DNA of 64,000 nt from an uncultured Succiniclasticum sp. (GCA_902801365.1 CADCHY010000018.1:1-64000); one strand, 5' to 3'. Counted from the stretch's first letter, positions 43,015 to 52,299 are shown. Made by a program: numbers and translations. Notes: generated by a model not told the origin, from the letters alone.

Positions 43015-44136
43015 ATGAAGAAAATCATGAAAATTGTGTTGAAAATTATATTGGTATTCGTGCTGGCTCTTACGGCCGGCGTATATTTTTACAGTCAGCG
43101 CCCGGAGTTCGGGCGGACGCCTACAGGTAAACGGCTGGAACGTATCCGGCAGTCACCTCATTATTATAACGGACGGTTTTGGTCCATAACCCCGGTGGAA
43201 AAACCGGTGGAGACCAGCCAGTTTCAGGCAACCATGCGCTTTTTATTCGGTGGAACGCCGGAGCGGCTGGTTCCTGCGGAACCCATGGTGTCCCGGAAAA
43301 CGGATCTGCGTAAACTGGATCTGCAGCAGGACACAGTGGTCTGGATGGGACACTCTACGTTTTTTCTGCAGCTCAACGGAATCAGGATTCTGATTGATCC
43401 GGTTTTCAGCAGCTGGGCCTCGCCGTTGCCGTTCATCAATAAGGCCTTTTCCGGAAGCAATGTCTACACGGCGGAGGATATCCCCGACATTGATCTGCTG
43501 GTGATTTCCCATGACCACTGGGATCATCTGGATTATCCCACCCTGATGGCGCTGAAACCGAAAATCAAAAAAATCGTGGTGCCTCTGGGCATCGGGGAAC
43601 ATTTTGAATATTGGGGCTTTGACCTGGACAAAATTACGGAAGAAGACTGGTACACACCGGTTAAACTTTCGGAGCAGCTTACCGTCCATATCCTTCCGGC
43701 CCAGCATTTCACCGGGCGTTTCCTGAACGCGAACCAGTCGGAAGCCTGCGCCTTTGCGTTTATTACGCCGCAGCGCAAGGTGTTTTACAGCGGAGACGGA
43801 GGTTACACCAAAGAGTTTAAAGAGTTCGGCAATACCTTTGGCGGGTTTGACCTTGCCATTCTGGAAAACGGACAATATAACAAAGACTGGCCGAAGATCC
43901 ACATGAATCCGAAAGAAACCGCCCGGGCAGGGGAAGATTTAAAAGCAAAAACGGTGCTGCCCTGTCACGGAGGAAAATTCGCCCTGGCCCGCCATCCCTG
44001 GGATGAACCATACACCTGGCTGGCAGAGGAAAGCAAAACCAAACCGTACCGACTGCTGACGCCCCGCATCGGGGAAGCGGCGGTCATCGGGGAAAACACG
44101 GAACAATTCGGCCCCTGGTGGAAAGAGATGAAATGA
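43015..44136 (+). CDS. Membrane-anchored metallo-beta-lactamase-fold hydrolase (UlaG/NAPE-PLD-like)
   Basis: 373 residues. An N-terminal hydrophobic segment (about 5-25) acts as signal anchor. The beta-lactamase fold carries HSTFFLQLNG, the metal motif SHDHWDHLD (H-x-H-x-D-H form), a later metal histidine in PAQHFTGR, and a metal aspartate in YSGDGGY. This order matches the phospholipase D-like and UlaG branch. No strong RBS; it begins 15 bp after merR, so it may be co-transcribed. Substrate unknown. Confidence 0.8.
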   Translation: MKKIMKIVLKIILVFVLALTAGVYFYSQRPEFGRTPTGKRLERIRQSPHYYNGRFWSITPVEKPVETSQFQATMRFLFGGTPERLVPAEPMVSRKTDLRKLDLQQDTVVWMGHSTFFLQLNGIRILIDPVFSSWASPLPFINKAFSGSNVYTAEDIPDIDLLVISHDHWDHLDYPTLMALKPKIKKIVVPLGIGEHFEYWGFDLDKITEEDWYTPVKLSEQLTVHILPAQHFTGRFLNANQSEACAFAFITPQRKVFYSGDGGYTKEFKEFGNTFGGFDLAILENGQYNKDWPKIHMNPKETARAGEDLKAKTVLPCHGGKFALARHPWDEPYTWLAEESKTKPYRLLTPRIGEAAVIGENTEQFGPWWKEMK

Positions 44137-44254
44137 ACCGGCAAAGTTTCCATTCATGCCTGAAAAGCATTTCCTGCAATTTATAACAGGTATTTGTTTG
44201 TTGCATGCGCATTGCTTATAATGAAAGTGCATTAAAGCTTTGAGGGGAGCGTGC

Positions 44255-45142
44255 ATGTTTATGAAAAACAGTTGGAAAAAAGCGTTGGCGGCCTTTGCAG
44301 GCGCGTCGATCCTTATGTCACTGAGTTTGAATTATGTGGAGGCAGCAGCAATGACAAATCCGAATCAGAAAGTACCGAAGAAAATTGTACAGACAGCAGG
44401 CAGGGACCGGCTGGGGGATTTTGCCCCGGACTTTGCCCGTTACAATGACGACATCTTATTTGGGGAAGTCTGGTCGAAGAACGACGTGCTTTCCCTGCAC
44501 GACCGCAGCATCGTTACCGTTTCCGGCCTGGTAGGCAGCGGCGTCATTGACAGTTCGCTGAAGTATCATATCCAGTCGGCAAAGAATAACGGGGTTACCA
44601 AAGCGGAGATGGCGGAAATCATTACCCAGCTGGGTTTCTACACCGGCTGGCCGAAAGCCTGGGCGGCGTTCAACATGGCGAAGGAAGTGTATGCGGAACC
44701 GGCGGCTGCGGCAGCGGCTGTGACAGACAAAGAAAAGTTCCAGCAGGAGATCATGTTCCCCATTGGCGAACCGAACACGGCGTATGCGAAGTATTTTATC
44801 GGACAAAGTTATCTGTACCCGGTTTCCACGCAGCAGGTTGCCATGTATAACGTGACCTTTGAACCGGGCTGCCGCAATAACTGGCATATCCATCACGCTA
44901 AATCCGGCGGAGGCCAGATGCTGATTTGCGTAGGCGGTCAGGGCTGGTATCAGGAATACGGCAAACCGGCGGTGAAACTGCTGCCCGGAACCGTGGTCAA
45001 CATTCCGGCCAATGTGAAGCACTGGCATGGCGCCGCGGCAGACTCCTGGATGTCCCATCTGGCGATTGAAGTGGCCGGCGAAGAAACCAGTAACGAATGG
45101 TGCGAACCGGTAACGGATGCGGAATACAGCAAACTGAAATAA
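44255..45142 (+). CDS. Exported carboxymuconolactone decarboxylase-like/cupin fusion
   Basis: 295 residues. A signal peptide (KKALAAFAGASILMSLSL) ends near residue 30. A CMD-like helical domain follows (about 45-145: LSLHDRSIVTVSGLVGSG, ending in GFYTGWPKAWAA). The CxxC pair of AhpD peroxidases is absent. A C-terminal cupin (about 170-285) has metal ligands in NNWHIHHAKSGG and VKHWHGAA. ATG 44255 is chosen (GAGGGGAG five bases upstream); 44261 is possible. Likely acts on a small aromatic or organic compound outside the cytosol. Confidence 0.78.
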   Translation: MFMKNSWKKALAAFAGASILMSLSLNYVEAAAMTNPNQKVPKKIVQTAGRDRLGDFAPDFARYNDDILFGEVWSKNDVLSLHDRSIVTVSGLVGSGVIDSSLKYHIQSAKNNGVTKAEMAEIITQLGFYTGWPKAWAAFNMAKEVYAEPAAAAAAVTDKEKFQQEIMFPIGEPNTAYAKYFIGQSYLYPVSTQQVAMYNVTFEPGCRNNWHIHHAKSGGGQMLICVGGQGWYQEYGKPAVKLLPGTVVNIPANVKHWHGAAADSWMSHLAIEVAGEETSNEWCEPVTDAEYSKLK

Positions 45143-45291
45143 TCAAGTGAAGAGATGCTGATTGAATGAGTTTGTACAGCGTGCATACGAATGAATCTGT
45201 GTTTCTTTAAAAATCGTAATGCCCGTCGAACTGTGTCTGAGGTTTGCCTTTGGTACAGCTTTACGGGCATTCGTAATAACGGAGGTCCCTT

Positions 45292-46320
45292 ATGTTTAAA
45301 AAACTCGCGATTGCGCTGACTGCGCTTACGTTTACACTGGCGTTTGCCGGCTGCGGCGGTGAAAAGAAAACTGCAGAGGCAAAAGATGTAAAACCGGCTG
45401 CCACGACAGCGGCTGTGAATTTTATCAAACCGGAAGTCAACAATAAACCGCTGCGCTTTCTGACGGAAGATAAGAATGCACCCGTTGTCTATTTCACCAA
45501 AGACATTTCAGCCGGCGGCCTGATGAAAGTGTACAAGGCGCTGGGACAGGAAAAGAAAGGCAAGGTCGCAATCAAGGTCTCTTTTGGAGCCGAAGGGGAA
45601 CAGTACCTAGATCCGATACTGATGGCGGAACTGATGAAGGAAACGCAGGGCACATTTGTGGATACCAACGGCTTCACTGCGCCCCGCAATACGGCGAAAG
45701 GTAATTACGCCATGGCGGAAAAGCACGGCTTTACCAAAGTCGGGCCGGTGGACGTGCTGGATGCGGACGGGGATATTGACATGCCGGTACAGAACGGGCA
45801 TCACCTGAAATTCACCCGTACCGGATCCCATATTCAGAACTACGATACCTTTGTAGCTGTGCACCGTTTCAAGACACACTATATTCCCCAGTTAGGCGGT
45901 AATATCAAAAATATATCTCTGTCCCTCGGTTCTCTTTCCGGAAAAGCGCTGATCCACAGCGCGGGCAAAAACGATAAAACCTATCAGTGGGCCGATGATG
46001 ACACTACAGCCCGGTGCTTCGCGGACGCGGCCAAAGCAGCGATGGATTATAAGAAAGGGCGCTGGGTGTTTATCAATGTGCTGGATGCCTTTAAAGCGGA
46101 AGACAAATGCGTGAATGTGCAAGACCGTAAAAGCGTCGGCATTCTTGCCTCCGCCGATCCGGTAGCATTAGACCAGGCCTGTGTGGATTTTGAATTCGGC
46201 GCGGCTAAGGATGATGCTACAAGAGCTGCGTGGGAAAAGCACCACAGCGTCAACGTGTTGGAGTTTGCAGAAAAGATAAATGTTGGGAAACGTCATTACC
46301 GTATGGTTTCCGTGGATTAA
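45292..46320 (+). CDS. DUF362 domain lipoprotein
   Basis: 342 residues with lipobox FAGC (Cys20). The rest is a DUF362 domain, with a KGKVAIKVSFG segment, a DVLDADGDIDMPV segment and a late SADPVALDQACVDFEFG motif. Members are often fused to Fe-S ferredoxins, but no cluster-binding cysteines are present here. The cytosolic paralogue follows at 46519, so the pair works on both sides of the membrane or arose by duplication. RBS GGAGG. Confidence 0.8.
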   Translation: MFKKLAIALTALTFTLAFAGCGGEKKTAEAKDVKPAATTAAVNFIKPEVNNKPLRFLTEDKNAPVVYFTKDISAGGLMKVYKALGQEKKGKVAIKVSFGAEGEQYLDPILMAELMKETQGTFVDTNGFTAPRNTAKGNYAMAEKHGFTKVGPVDVLDADGDIDMPVQNGHHLKFTRTGSHIQNYDTFVAVHRFKTHYIPQLGGNIKNISLSLGSLSGKALIHSAGKNDKTYQWADDDTTARCFADAAKAAMDYKKGRWVFINVLDAFKAEDKCVNVQDRKSVGILASADPVALDQACVDFEFGAAKDDATRAAWEKHHSVNVLEFAEKINVGKRHYRMVSVD

Positions 46321-46518
46321 AAACATTTCGTAAAAAACCACAGAATGTCCCTTTACATTGCTATGCTTTTTTGTTATAGCAGTGCTGCAAAACAGGCATT
46401 GTACATTCTGGCGAAGATAGGTTATAACTATATTATAGAAGTTTGTATTCTTTTTTAAACACGCCACGAAGGCAGGTTGCGGGACGCAGGAGCGTCCGGC
46501 GTAAGAAAGGAGACCGTC

Positions 46519-47460
46519 ATGACAGAATTCAAACAGGCACCGGTTGTAGGAAGCAGGCGGGTGGACGCAGAAGCGCCCGGAACAAAAGCAAAGGTTTATT
46601 TTACCCGTACGATTGACGCGGAACATTTAATTAAGCTTTACAGTTTAGTGAATGAAAATATTTACGGCAAAGTAGCTATTAAGCTGCACACCGGCGAAAA
46701 GCACGGTCCCAACATTTTGCCCCGGGATATGGTACAGGCTTTTCAGGCGACTGTTCCTGACAGCGCCATCGTGGAAACGAATACGCTGTATCCGGGCGAC
46801 CGCTATACCACGGAAGAGCATCGGGACACGCTGAAAGTAAACGGCTGGACCTTCTGCCCGGTGGATATTCTGGATGAAGACGGCGATGTGGCCCTGCCGG
46901 TACGCAACGGCTTACGGTTGAAGGAAGTGCATATGGGCGGTCATCTCACCGACTATGATTCCCTGATTGTGCTGACGCATTTTAAAGGACATGCCATGGG
47001 AGGCTTTGGCGGTTCCATGAAAAATATCGCCATCGGCTGCGCTTCCGGGCAGGTCGGCAAACGGGAAGTGCATCTGGTAGTGGACGACATGCCGGCTAAT
47101 TTTGAAGAATGGCCCATGAAAGAACAGTTTATGGAAACCATGGCGGATTCCGCTAAAGCGACCTGTGATTATTTCGGCAAACACATCGTGTTCCTGAATG
47201 TAATGCGCCGTATGTCTGTGGACTGCGACTGCGCGGGCGTAGCGGCGGAAGAACCTACCATTGCGGATATCGGCATCTGCGCTTCCACAGATATTCTGGC
47301 CATTGACCAGGCCTGCTGCGACATGGTCTTCACCAAACCGGAAGGCGACCAGAAGGATTTAGTGGAACGCATCACCAGTCGTCACGGTCTGCATCAGCTG
47401 GAATCCATGCGGAAACAGAAGATGGGCAATCCCCAATACGAACTGATCGAAGTAGAATGA
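46519..47460 (+). CDS. DUF362 domain protein (cytosolic paralogue)
   Basis: 313 residues with no signal peptide. It parallels the lipoprotein before it (KVYFTRTIDAEHLIKLYSLV, GKVAIKLHTGEKHG, CPVDILDEDGDVALPV, STDILAIDQACCDMVF). It has extra cysteines (DCDCAG and a CC pair) that could bind a cluster or metal. RBS AAAGGAG sits before the ATG at 46519. Substrate or role unknown. Confidence 0.8.
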   Translation: MTEFKQAPVVGSRRVDAEAPGTKAKVYFTRTIDAEHLIKLYSLVNENIYGKVAIKLHTGEKHGPNILPRDMVQAFQATVPDSAIVETNTLYPGDRYTTEEHRDTLKVNGWTFCPVDILDEDGDVALPVRNGLRLKEVHMGGHLTDYDSLIVLTHFKGHAMGGFGGSMKNIAIGCASGQVGKREVHLVVDDMPANFEEWPMKEQFMETMADSAKATCDYFGKHIVFLNVMRRMSVDCDCAGVAAEEPTIADIGICASTDILAIDQACCDMVFTKPEGDQKDLVERITSRHGLHQLESMRKQKMGNPQYELIEVE

Positions 47461-47461
47461 A

Positions 47462-47563
47462 TGGCGTTGCAACGATTTGCCGGGCCGTATGTCCCAGGAC
47501 GATCCGAAAGCGGTGAAGTCCGAAGTGGATAAATGGCTGAAGGAGATTGGCTACGGAAAATAA
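47462..47563 (+). pseudogene. C-terminal remnant of a flavodoxin-like gene
   Basis: Right after the DUF362 stop, one frame encodes WRCNDLPGRMSQDDPKAVKS and ends EVDKWLKEIGYGK before TAA at 47561-47563. This resembles flavodoxin C-termini. It has no start or cofactor-binding part, so it is a leftover from a deletion. Confidence 0.45.
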
Positions 47564-47575
47564 GGAAGTAAAAAA

Positions 47576-48136
47576 ATGAAACACAGAAAAGTTTGGCAGT
47601 TGCTGCTCACAATATTGTTGATGGGCGTGATGTTTGCAGGCTGCGCGTCCGCAGGCACAAAAACGGTGAACAATATTGGAAGCGCGTCTGTGCCGCAAAA
47701 AGCGGAAGATACATCCGGTGCGGTGAAAAAGGAAGCTGCGGAAAAGAAAGATAATGGAGAAAAAGGAACTGCTATGCCTGACACAAACCTGAAAATTAAA
47801 GTGGTTGCAAATGGTAAAGAAATTGTATTTGCGCTGAACGATACTTCCGTGTCCCGGTCATTCTATGCGCAGCTGCCGTTAACTGTTGCTGTGGAGAATT
47901 ACAGCAACAACGAAAAAATCTTCCAGCCTCCCAAAAAGCTGGACTGTAGCAAGGTGCAGGAAGGGGCGTGTCCTGTGGGGACGATTGCCTATTTCTCGCC
48001 CTGGAACAACGTGTGCCTGTATTACGGCGATATGTCACGCTACCCCGGCTTATATGTGATGGGCAAAGCGGTAAGCGGAACGGAACAGATTCGGAACATA
48101 AAGGGAAAAGTGAAAATAGAAGCAGTCGGGCAGTAA
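47576..48136 (+). CDS. Lipoprotein with cyclophilin-like domain
   Basis: 186 residues. Lipobox MFAGC (Cys22), a Lys/Ala-rich linker to about residue 68, then a small beta-barrel domain starting IKVVANGKEIVFALNDTSVS and including YGDMSRYPGLYVMGKAVSG. This pattern matches the bacterial cyclophilin-like (DUF3830/PF18050-type) group, which lacks the proline-isomerase active site. Anchored outside the membrane. It lies upstream of the MerR-promoter flavin reductase. Confidence 0.7.
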   Translation: MKHRKVWQLLLTILLMGVMFAGCASAGTKTVNNIGSASVPQKAEDTSGAVKKEAAEKKDNGEKGTAMPDTNLKIKVVANGKEIVFALNDTSVSRSFYAQLPLTVAVENYSNNEKIFQPPKKLDCSKVQEGACPVGTIAYFSPWNNVCLYYGDMSRYPGLYVMGKAVSGTEQIRNIKGKVKIEAVGQ

Positions 48137-48147
48137 CGGCATACCTC

Positions 48148-48178
48148 TTGACTTAGAGAAGGCTTTAACGAATATAAT
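48148..48178 (+). promoter_or_regulatory. MerR-type promoter of the flavin reductase gene
   Basis: TTGACT at 48148-48153, 19-bp spacer, TATAAT at 48173-48178. The segment CTCTTGACTTAGAG is identical to that before the NapH-like gene at 38654-38667, and GGCTTTA follows in both. Confidence 0.78.
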
Positions 48179-48236
48179 CAGAACATATCACGCATAGAAT
48201 CAGAGTACAGAGATGAAAACAAACGGAGGAATCACT

Positions 48237-48779
48237 ATGGCTAAAAAAGTATTGGTTATCAGCACAAGCATAAGAAGCAACAGCAACTCGGATAAGCTGG
48301 CGGAAGCGTTTGCGGACGGTGCGAAAGCGGCGGGCAATGAAGTGGAACTGGTTTCCCTGAAAAATAAAACGATTGCCTTTTGCAAAGGCTGCCTTGCCTG
48401 TCAGCAGACCGGTCATTGCGTAATCAAAGACGATGCGAATGCCATTACGGACAAAATGCTGGAGGCGGACGTGGTCGCCTGGGCGACGCCCATTTACTAC
48501 TACGAGATGAGCGGACAGATGAAGACCATGATCGACCGCGCCAACTCCTTGTTCCCGAAAGATTACAAATTCCGGGACGTGTATCTTCTGACCGCCGCGG
48601 CGGAAGATGAGCCGGATGTGGATGAAGGCGCTGCCCACGGATTAAAAGGCTGGATTGCCTGCTTTGAAAAAGCGCGCTTTGCGGGCAACGTCTGCGCGTG
48701 CGGCGTAGGCGCTCCCGGAGAAATCAAAGGGAACGCAAAGTTGGCAGAAGCCTATGAAATGGGCAAAGGGATTGTGTGA
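48237..48779 (+). CDS. Flavodoxin-family NAD(P)H-dependent FMN reductase / iron-sulfur flavoprotein
   Basis: 180 residues. The FMN phosphate loop is STSIRSNSNSDKLAEAF (about 9-25). FCKGCLACQQTGHC follows, with three cysteines in the Isf-like C-x2-C-x5-C arrangement, and TPIYYYEMSGQMKTMIDR binds the isoalloxazine. The ATG at 48237 has GGAGGA upstream. Probably a general electron carrier or reductase. It is activated by the MerR-type promoter, consistent with a role in stress or electrophile defence. Confidence 0.88.
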   Translation: MAKKVLVISTSIRSNSNSDKLAEAFADGAKAAGNEVELVSLKNKTIAFCKGCLACQQTGHCVIKDDANAITDKMLEADVVAWATPIYYYEMSGQMKTMIDRANSLFPKDYKFRDVYLLTAAAEDEPDVDEGAAHGLKGWIACFEKARFAGNVCACGVGAPGEIKGNAKLAEAYEMGKGIV

Positions 48780-48832
48780 GTATAATTGATGGATTGCCCG
48801 ACAAATTAAGAATAGAATTATAATGGACGACA

Positions 48833-49714
48833 ATGACAATGGGCACTCTTATGGTGATGTTGAGCGCTGCGATGTGGGGGCTCAGCGGGGTATGCGGACA
48901 ATTTCTGTTTGAAAATTATCATCCGTACCCGGTCTGGCTGATTGCAGTGCGGCAGGTGGCAGCGGGGATATTATTTCTGCTGTTCATGCGTATAAAAGGC
49001 GAACCGCTGTTAGCATTATGGCGGAGCGGACGCAAAAATATTACAGAAATGCTTTGGTTCACCCTGGGGCTTTTGGGCGCGCAGTTTATGTATTATTACA
49101 CGATCAGCGTTTCCAATGCGCCCACCTCGACCATCCTGCAGTACCAGGCACCGATATTTATTATTTTGTGGCAGGCGTTTGTCCTGAGGCGCATGCCGGA
49201 AGGGCGGGAAATGCTGGGCGTCGTGCTGGCCATGACAGGCGTGTTCCTCATCAGTACCCATGGCGATCCGTCGCATCTGGTCATTTCGCCCGTGGCGCTG
49301 GCATCAGGAGAACTTTCTGCCATTGCGCTTTGCATTTATATGATTGCGCCGGAAAACATCCTGAAACAGTTTCCGACCATGCTGATTATGGGCTGGGGGC
49401 AACTAATCTCTTCGTTGTTTCTCTTGCCGTTCTGTAGTCTCACTGATTCCGGTGTAAGCGCCTGGACGCCTGCGTCCGTGGGCGCGGTAGCGTTTATTAT
49501 TCTGGGGGGAACGATCATTCCCTTTACCCTGTTTCTGGCAGGGGTGAAACTTATCGGGCCGACGAAAGCGTCGCTTATCAGCTGTTTTGAACCCCTCGCC
49601 ACAATCCTCTTTACCGTTTTCTTTTTGGGAACCGTGTTGCTTCCCGTTGATTACGCAGGGATGGCACTCATTATGATTACGGTGTTCATGTTAAGCATGA
49701 AGAAGAATACGTGA
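48833..49714 (+). CDS. DMT/EamA-family transporter
   Basis: 293 residues with ten predicted membrane helices in two EamA repeats; the second repeat has PFTLFLAGVKLIGPTKASLIS and FEPLATILFTVFFLG. Such proteins export amino acids or metabolites. The start may be 48833 or 48839; no strong RBS is visible. Substrate cannot be deduced. Confidence 0.87.
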   Translation: MTMGTLMVMLSAAMWGLSGVCGQFLFENYHPYPVWLIAVRQVAAGILFLLFMRIKGEPLLALWRSGRKNITEMLWFTLGLLGAQFMYYYTISVSNAPTSTILQYQAPIFIILWQAFVLRRMPEGREMLGVVLAMTGVFLISTHGDPSHLVISPVALASGELSAIALCIYMIAPENILKQFPTMLIMGWGQLISSLFLLPFCSLTDSGVSAWTPASVGAVAFIILGGTIIPFTLFLAGVKLIGPTKASLISCFEPLATILFTVFFLGTVLLPVDYAGMALIMITVFMLSMKKNT

Positions 49715-49735
49715 AAACTGTAAAACCTGTAATTA

Positions 49736-49776
49736 AAAATGCCCTCACTCTGATGTGTTTCAGGGTGAGGGCATTT
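49736..49776 (+). terminator. Terminator after the DMT transporter
   Basis: AAAATGCCCTCAC pairs with GTGAGGGCATTT (49736-49748 and 49765-49776) and is followed by a T-rich stretch. Confidence 0.82.
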
Positions 49777-49864
49777 ACTATTCTTTTCTATTTCCACTTG
49801 CATTTTCTGAAAAAACGTATATAATAAGTGCTGTCGTACAACTGAACAAAGGTGGATGAATCTT

Positions 49865-50054
49865 GTGGGAGAACGGCGCAAGCCTGCCGAAGGAGCTAAA
49901 CTCTCAGGCGCTGTAAAAAGCGGAACCATAAGGGGACACGACTCTGGAGAGTCCCGGCACGGGAACGCGGTTCAGCCGTTTTTCCGGTACGGGCGCCGAA
50001 GGTGCACGGAAGCTTACGCGGCTTTCTTATCTCTCAGGCAAAAGGACAGAGAAA
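49865..50054 (+). ncRNA. Tandem glycine riboswitch
   Basis: Promoter TTGCAT (49798-49803) and TATAAT (49820-49825). Two aptamers follow. The first starts GGGAGAACGGC near 49867 and contains GCCGAAGGAGC and ACTCTCAGGCG. The second has GCGCCGAAGGTGCACGG and TATCTCTCAGGCAAAAGGAC. These are the conserved glycine-aptamer elements. Terminator AACTTATCTCC/GGAGGTAAGTT at 50089-50123 is the expression platform. It should switch on glycine export or catabolism when glycine is abundant. Confidence 0.93.
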
Positions 50055-50088
50055 GATTTCAGGATATTTCCTGCTATTTTGATTTGCA

Positions 50089-50123
50089 AACTTATCTCCG
50101 GAGCAGTTGGAGGTAAGTTTTTT
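50089..50123 (+). terminator. Riboswitch expression-platform terminator
   Basis: AACTTATCTCC (50089-50099) pairs with GGAGGTAAGTT (50109-50119) followed by T residues, 26 nt before the symporter ATG. The GGAGG of the second arm is part of the stem, while the true RBS GGAGG is at about 50138. Confidence 0.85.
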
Positions 50124-50149
50124 ATTTTTGTACCCTTGGAGGAGAAACC

Positions 50150-51524
50150 ATGAACCTGGAGTTGTTGAATGAAATTGACAGTTTTGTATGGGGACCGCCG
50201 CTGCTTGTGCTGCTTGTGGGAACCGGTGTTTTTCTGAGCCTGCGTCTGGGATTTTTGCAGGTTGCGAGGCTGCCCAAAGCGTTAGGGCTTATTTTTAAAG
50301 CAAAAAGCCAGGGCGAAGGGGACACTTCGTCGTTTCGGGCGTTGTGCACGGCCCTTGCCGCTACCATCGGCACTGGTAACATTGTCGGCGTGGCTACGGC
50401 TGTGAAAGCCGGCGGACCCGGTGCGCTGTTCTGGATGTGGGTGGCTGCGTTTTTCGGCATGGCGACCAAATATGCGGAAGGATTGCTGGCTGTGAAATAC
50501 CGCGGCGTAGACGAACACGGCGAAATTGCCGGCGGCCCCATGTTTTATATTGAAAACGGCATGGGCAGGCAGTGGAAACCGCTGGCTGTGTTTTTCGCGG
50601 CAGCGGGCGTGCTGGTTGCCTATTTCGGCATCGGAACTCTCTATCGGTCTTGATCCCATGTATACAGCCGTGGTTCTCACGCTGGCGGTTGCCGCGGTAA
50701 CCATCGGCGGTCTGCAGTCCATCGCCTCGGTTGCCAGCAAGATCGTTCCGGCTATGGCGGTGATTTATTTTGTCGCGACGGTCGGTTTTCTGCTCATGTT
50801 CATTGACAAAGTGCCCGGCGCGGTGATGGAAGTGCTGCGCTGCGCGTTTACGCCGACTGCGGCGGCGGGAGGATTTGCCGGGGCGAGCGTTATGCTGGCC
50901 ATGCGGTCCGGTGTTGCCCGCGGCGTGTTCTCCAACGAGTCCGGTCTGGGTTCTGCGCCCATTGTGGCAGCTGCGGCTAAGACAAAATGGCCGGCGGAGC
51001 AGGGGCTGGTTTCCATGACAGGCACCTTTATCGACACGATCATCATCTGTACCCTTACCGGTCTCACCCTTGTGGTATCCGGGCTGTGGAAGGGCGACCT
51101 GAACGGGGCGGCGCTGACCCAGGCGGCTTTCATGCAGGGTTATCCGGAAGCCGGGAAAATCGTGCTGATGGTGGGTCTGGTGCTGTTTGCCTTCACCACC
51201 ATTTTGGGCTGGAATTATTACGGGGAACGCTGTATCGTGTATCTGGCCGGCGTGAAGGCCATTCTTCCGTACCGCATCATTTTTATTGTACTGGTAGCCG
51301 TGGGCGCTTTCCTGAAGTTAGAGTCAATCTGGGTGCTGGCAGATATTGTCAACGGTCTGATGGCGATTCCGAACCTGATCGCCCTGCTGGCGCTCAGCGG
51401 TGTGGTGGCTGCAGAGACGAAACGGTATTTCAAACATGTTGAAATGGGGGATGTTGACGAAGTGAACGGACTTCTGCCGGACGGACCGGAAGAAGTGATT
51501 GAACAAAAACTGGAAGGCAGATGA
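50150..51524 (+). pseudogene. Sodium:alanine/glycine symporter, broken by internal deletion
   Basis: An AgcS-family transporter in two frames. The first part (50150-50653) runs from MNLELLNEIDSFVWG through TIGTGNIVGVATAV to AYFGIGT, then terminates. The second frame continues as SIGLDPMYTAVVL and runs to 51524, with the NESGLGSAPI and GWNYYGERC motifs. About 13 residues that should join GIGT to the next helix (FPQVN-type) are missing, and the loss shifts the frame near 50640. No full product can be made. It is controlled by the glycine riboswitch. Confidence 0.85.
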
Positions 51525-51543
51525 GAGTGTCATCGGCAAAAAT

Positions 51544-51577
51544 AAAAAGCCCGCATGGTCCAGATGCGGGCTTTTTT
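51544..51577 (+). terminator. Terminator after the symporter
   Basis: AAAAAGCCCGCAT (51544-51556) pairs with ATGCGGGCTTTTTT (51564-51577). Confidence 0.9.
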
Positions 51578-51606
51578 CCTGCCTTTATATAATAATCCTG
51601 ATTTTA

Positions 51607-51786
51607 ACGCGTCAGCGCAGTGGCAGCTTTCCCGAACAAAGCAATAAAATGAACGAAAGATATACTATCTGAAGACAGACAAATACAACTGTCTATATTT
51701 ATTAACAGAAAGCAGGATGGAAAACCGCGCCATAACTGGCTTCGCAAAAAAAGTCCGGTCACTAAAGTGACCGGAAAGAGGGTTTT
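51607..51786 (+). repeat. Structured dispersed repeat, copy B (candidate small RNA)
   Basis: Related to 24080-24260. It has CAGTGGCAGCTTTCCCGAAC at 51617-51636, TATTAACAGAAAGCAGG at 51699-51715 and the terminal dyad CCGGTCACTAAAGTGACCGG. Hairpins AGATA/TATCT, AGACAG/CTGTCT and CCGGTCACT/AGTGACCGG occupy the same positions as in copy A. The terminal stem shows a T-A to C-G exchange. Both copies follow the terminator of an upstream plus-strand gene. Confidence 0.65.
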
Positions 51787-51799
51787 GATTATACTCTTT

Positions 51800-52299
51800 T
51801 TACTTAATTGATTTTCCAAGATTATATGCTTCGACAAGTTCCGGTTTCCCGTTCGCGTCCCCGGGCTGCGCTACATAGCCGCATAATACCTTTCCGATGC
51901 TTTTCCATCCGATGTGGCGTTCCAGATGGTCGTACCAGAATTCGCTTTCCTGGAATTCGTCGCCTTCCGCCGCCATGATCAGCGCGGTTAATTTTTTCGG
52001 ATTTTCATAGTTCGAATCGGCTTCTGCAATGGCAAACAACCGGTCAAACGTGTTTTTCAAAAACCCGGAAATAAACCAGTAATAGAGTGGGGACGCAAGA
52101 ACGACAACATCCGCTTCTTTGTAAAGAGGATAGATTTTTTCCATGTCGTCGCGCTGTACACAGGGATGCGCCGCGTCTTTTCCACCGTTCCAGCAGCCGA
52201 GGCATCCGTTGATTTTCATATGCGCCGGGAAAAATTCCGTCACGGTATGGCCCCGTTTTTCCGGGGACTGCCATTTAAAATTACGATTTTTTTTGGCAT
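51800..52299 (-). pseudogene. Flavodoxin-family FMN reductase, broken by internal deletion
   Basis: From the ATG at 52299 (AAAGGAGCTGATTGAA upstream) the product starts MPKKIVILNGSPRKNG, the FMN-binding loop, and then stops after four more codons. Another frame resumes as GHTVTEFFPAHMKINGCLGC and runs to the end with SPLYYWFISGFLKNTFDRLF. Roughly 20 residues after the NG dipeptide are lost and the frame is shifted. It is divergent from the HxlR regulator that presumably controlled it. Confidence 0.82.
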
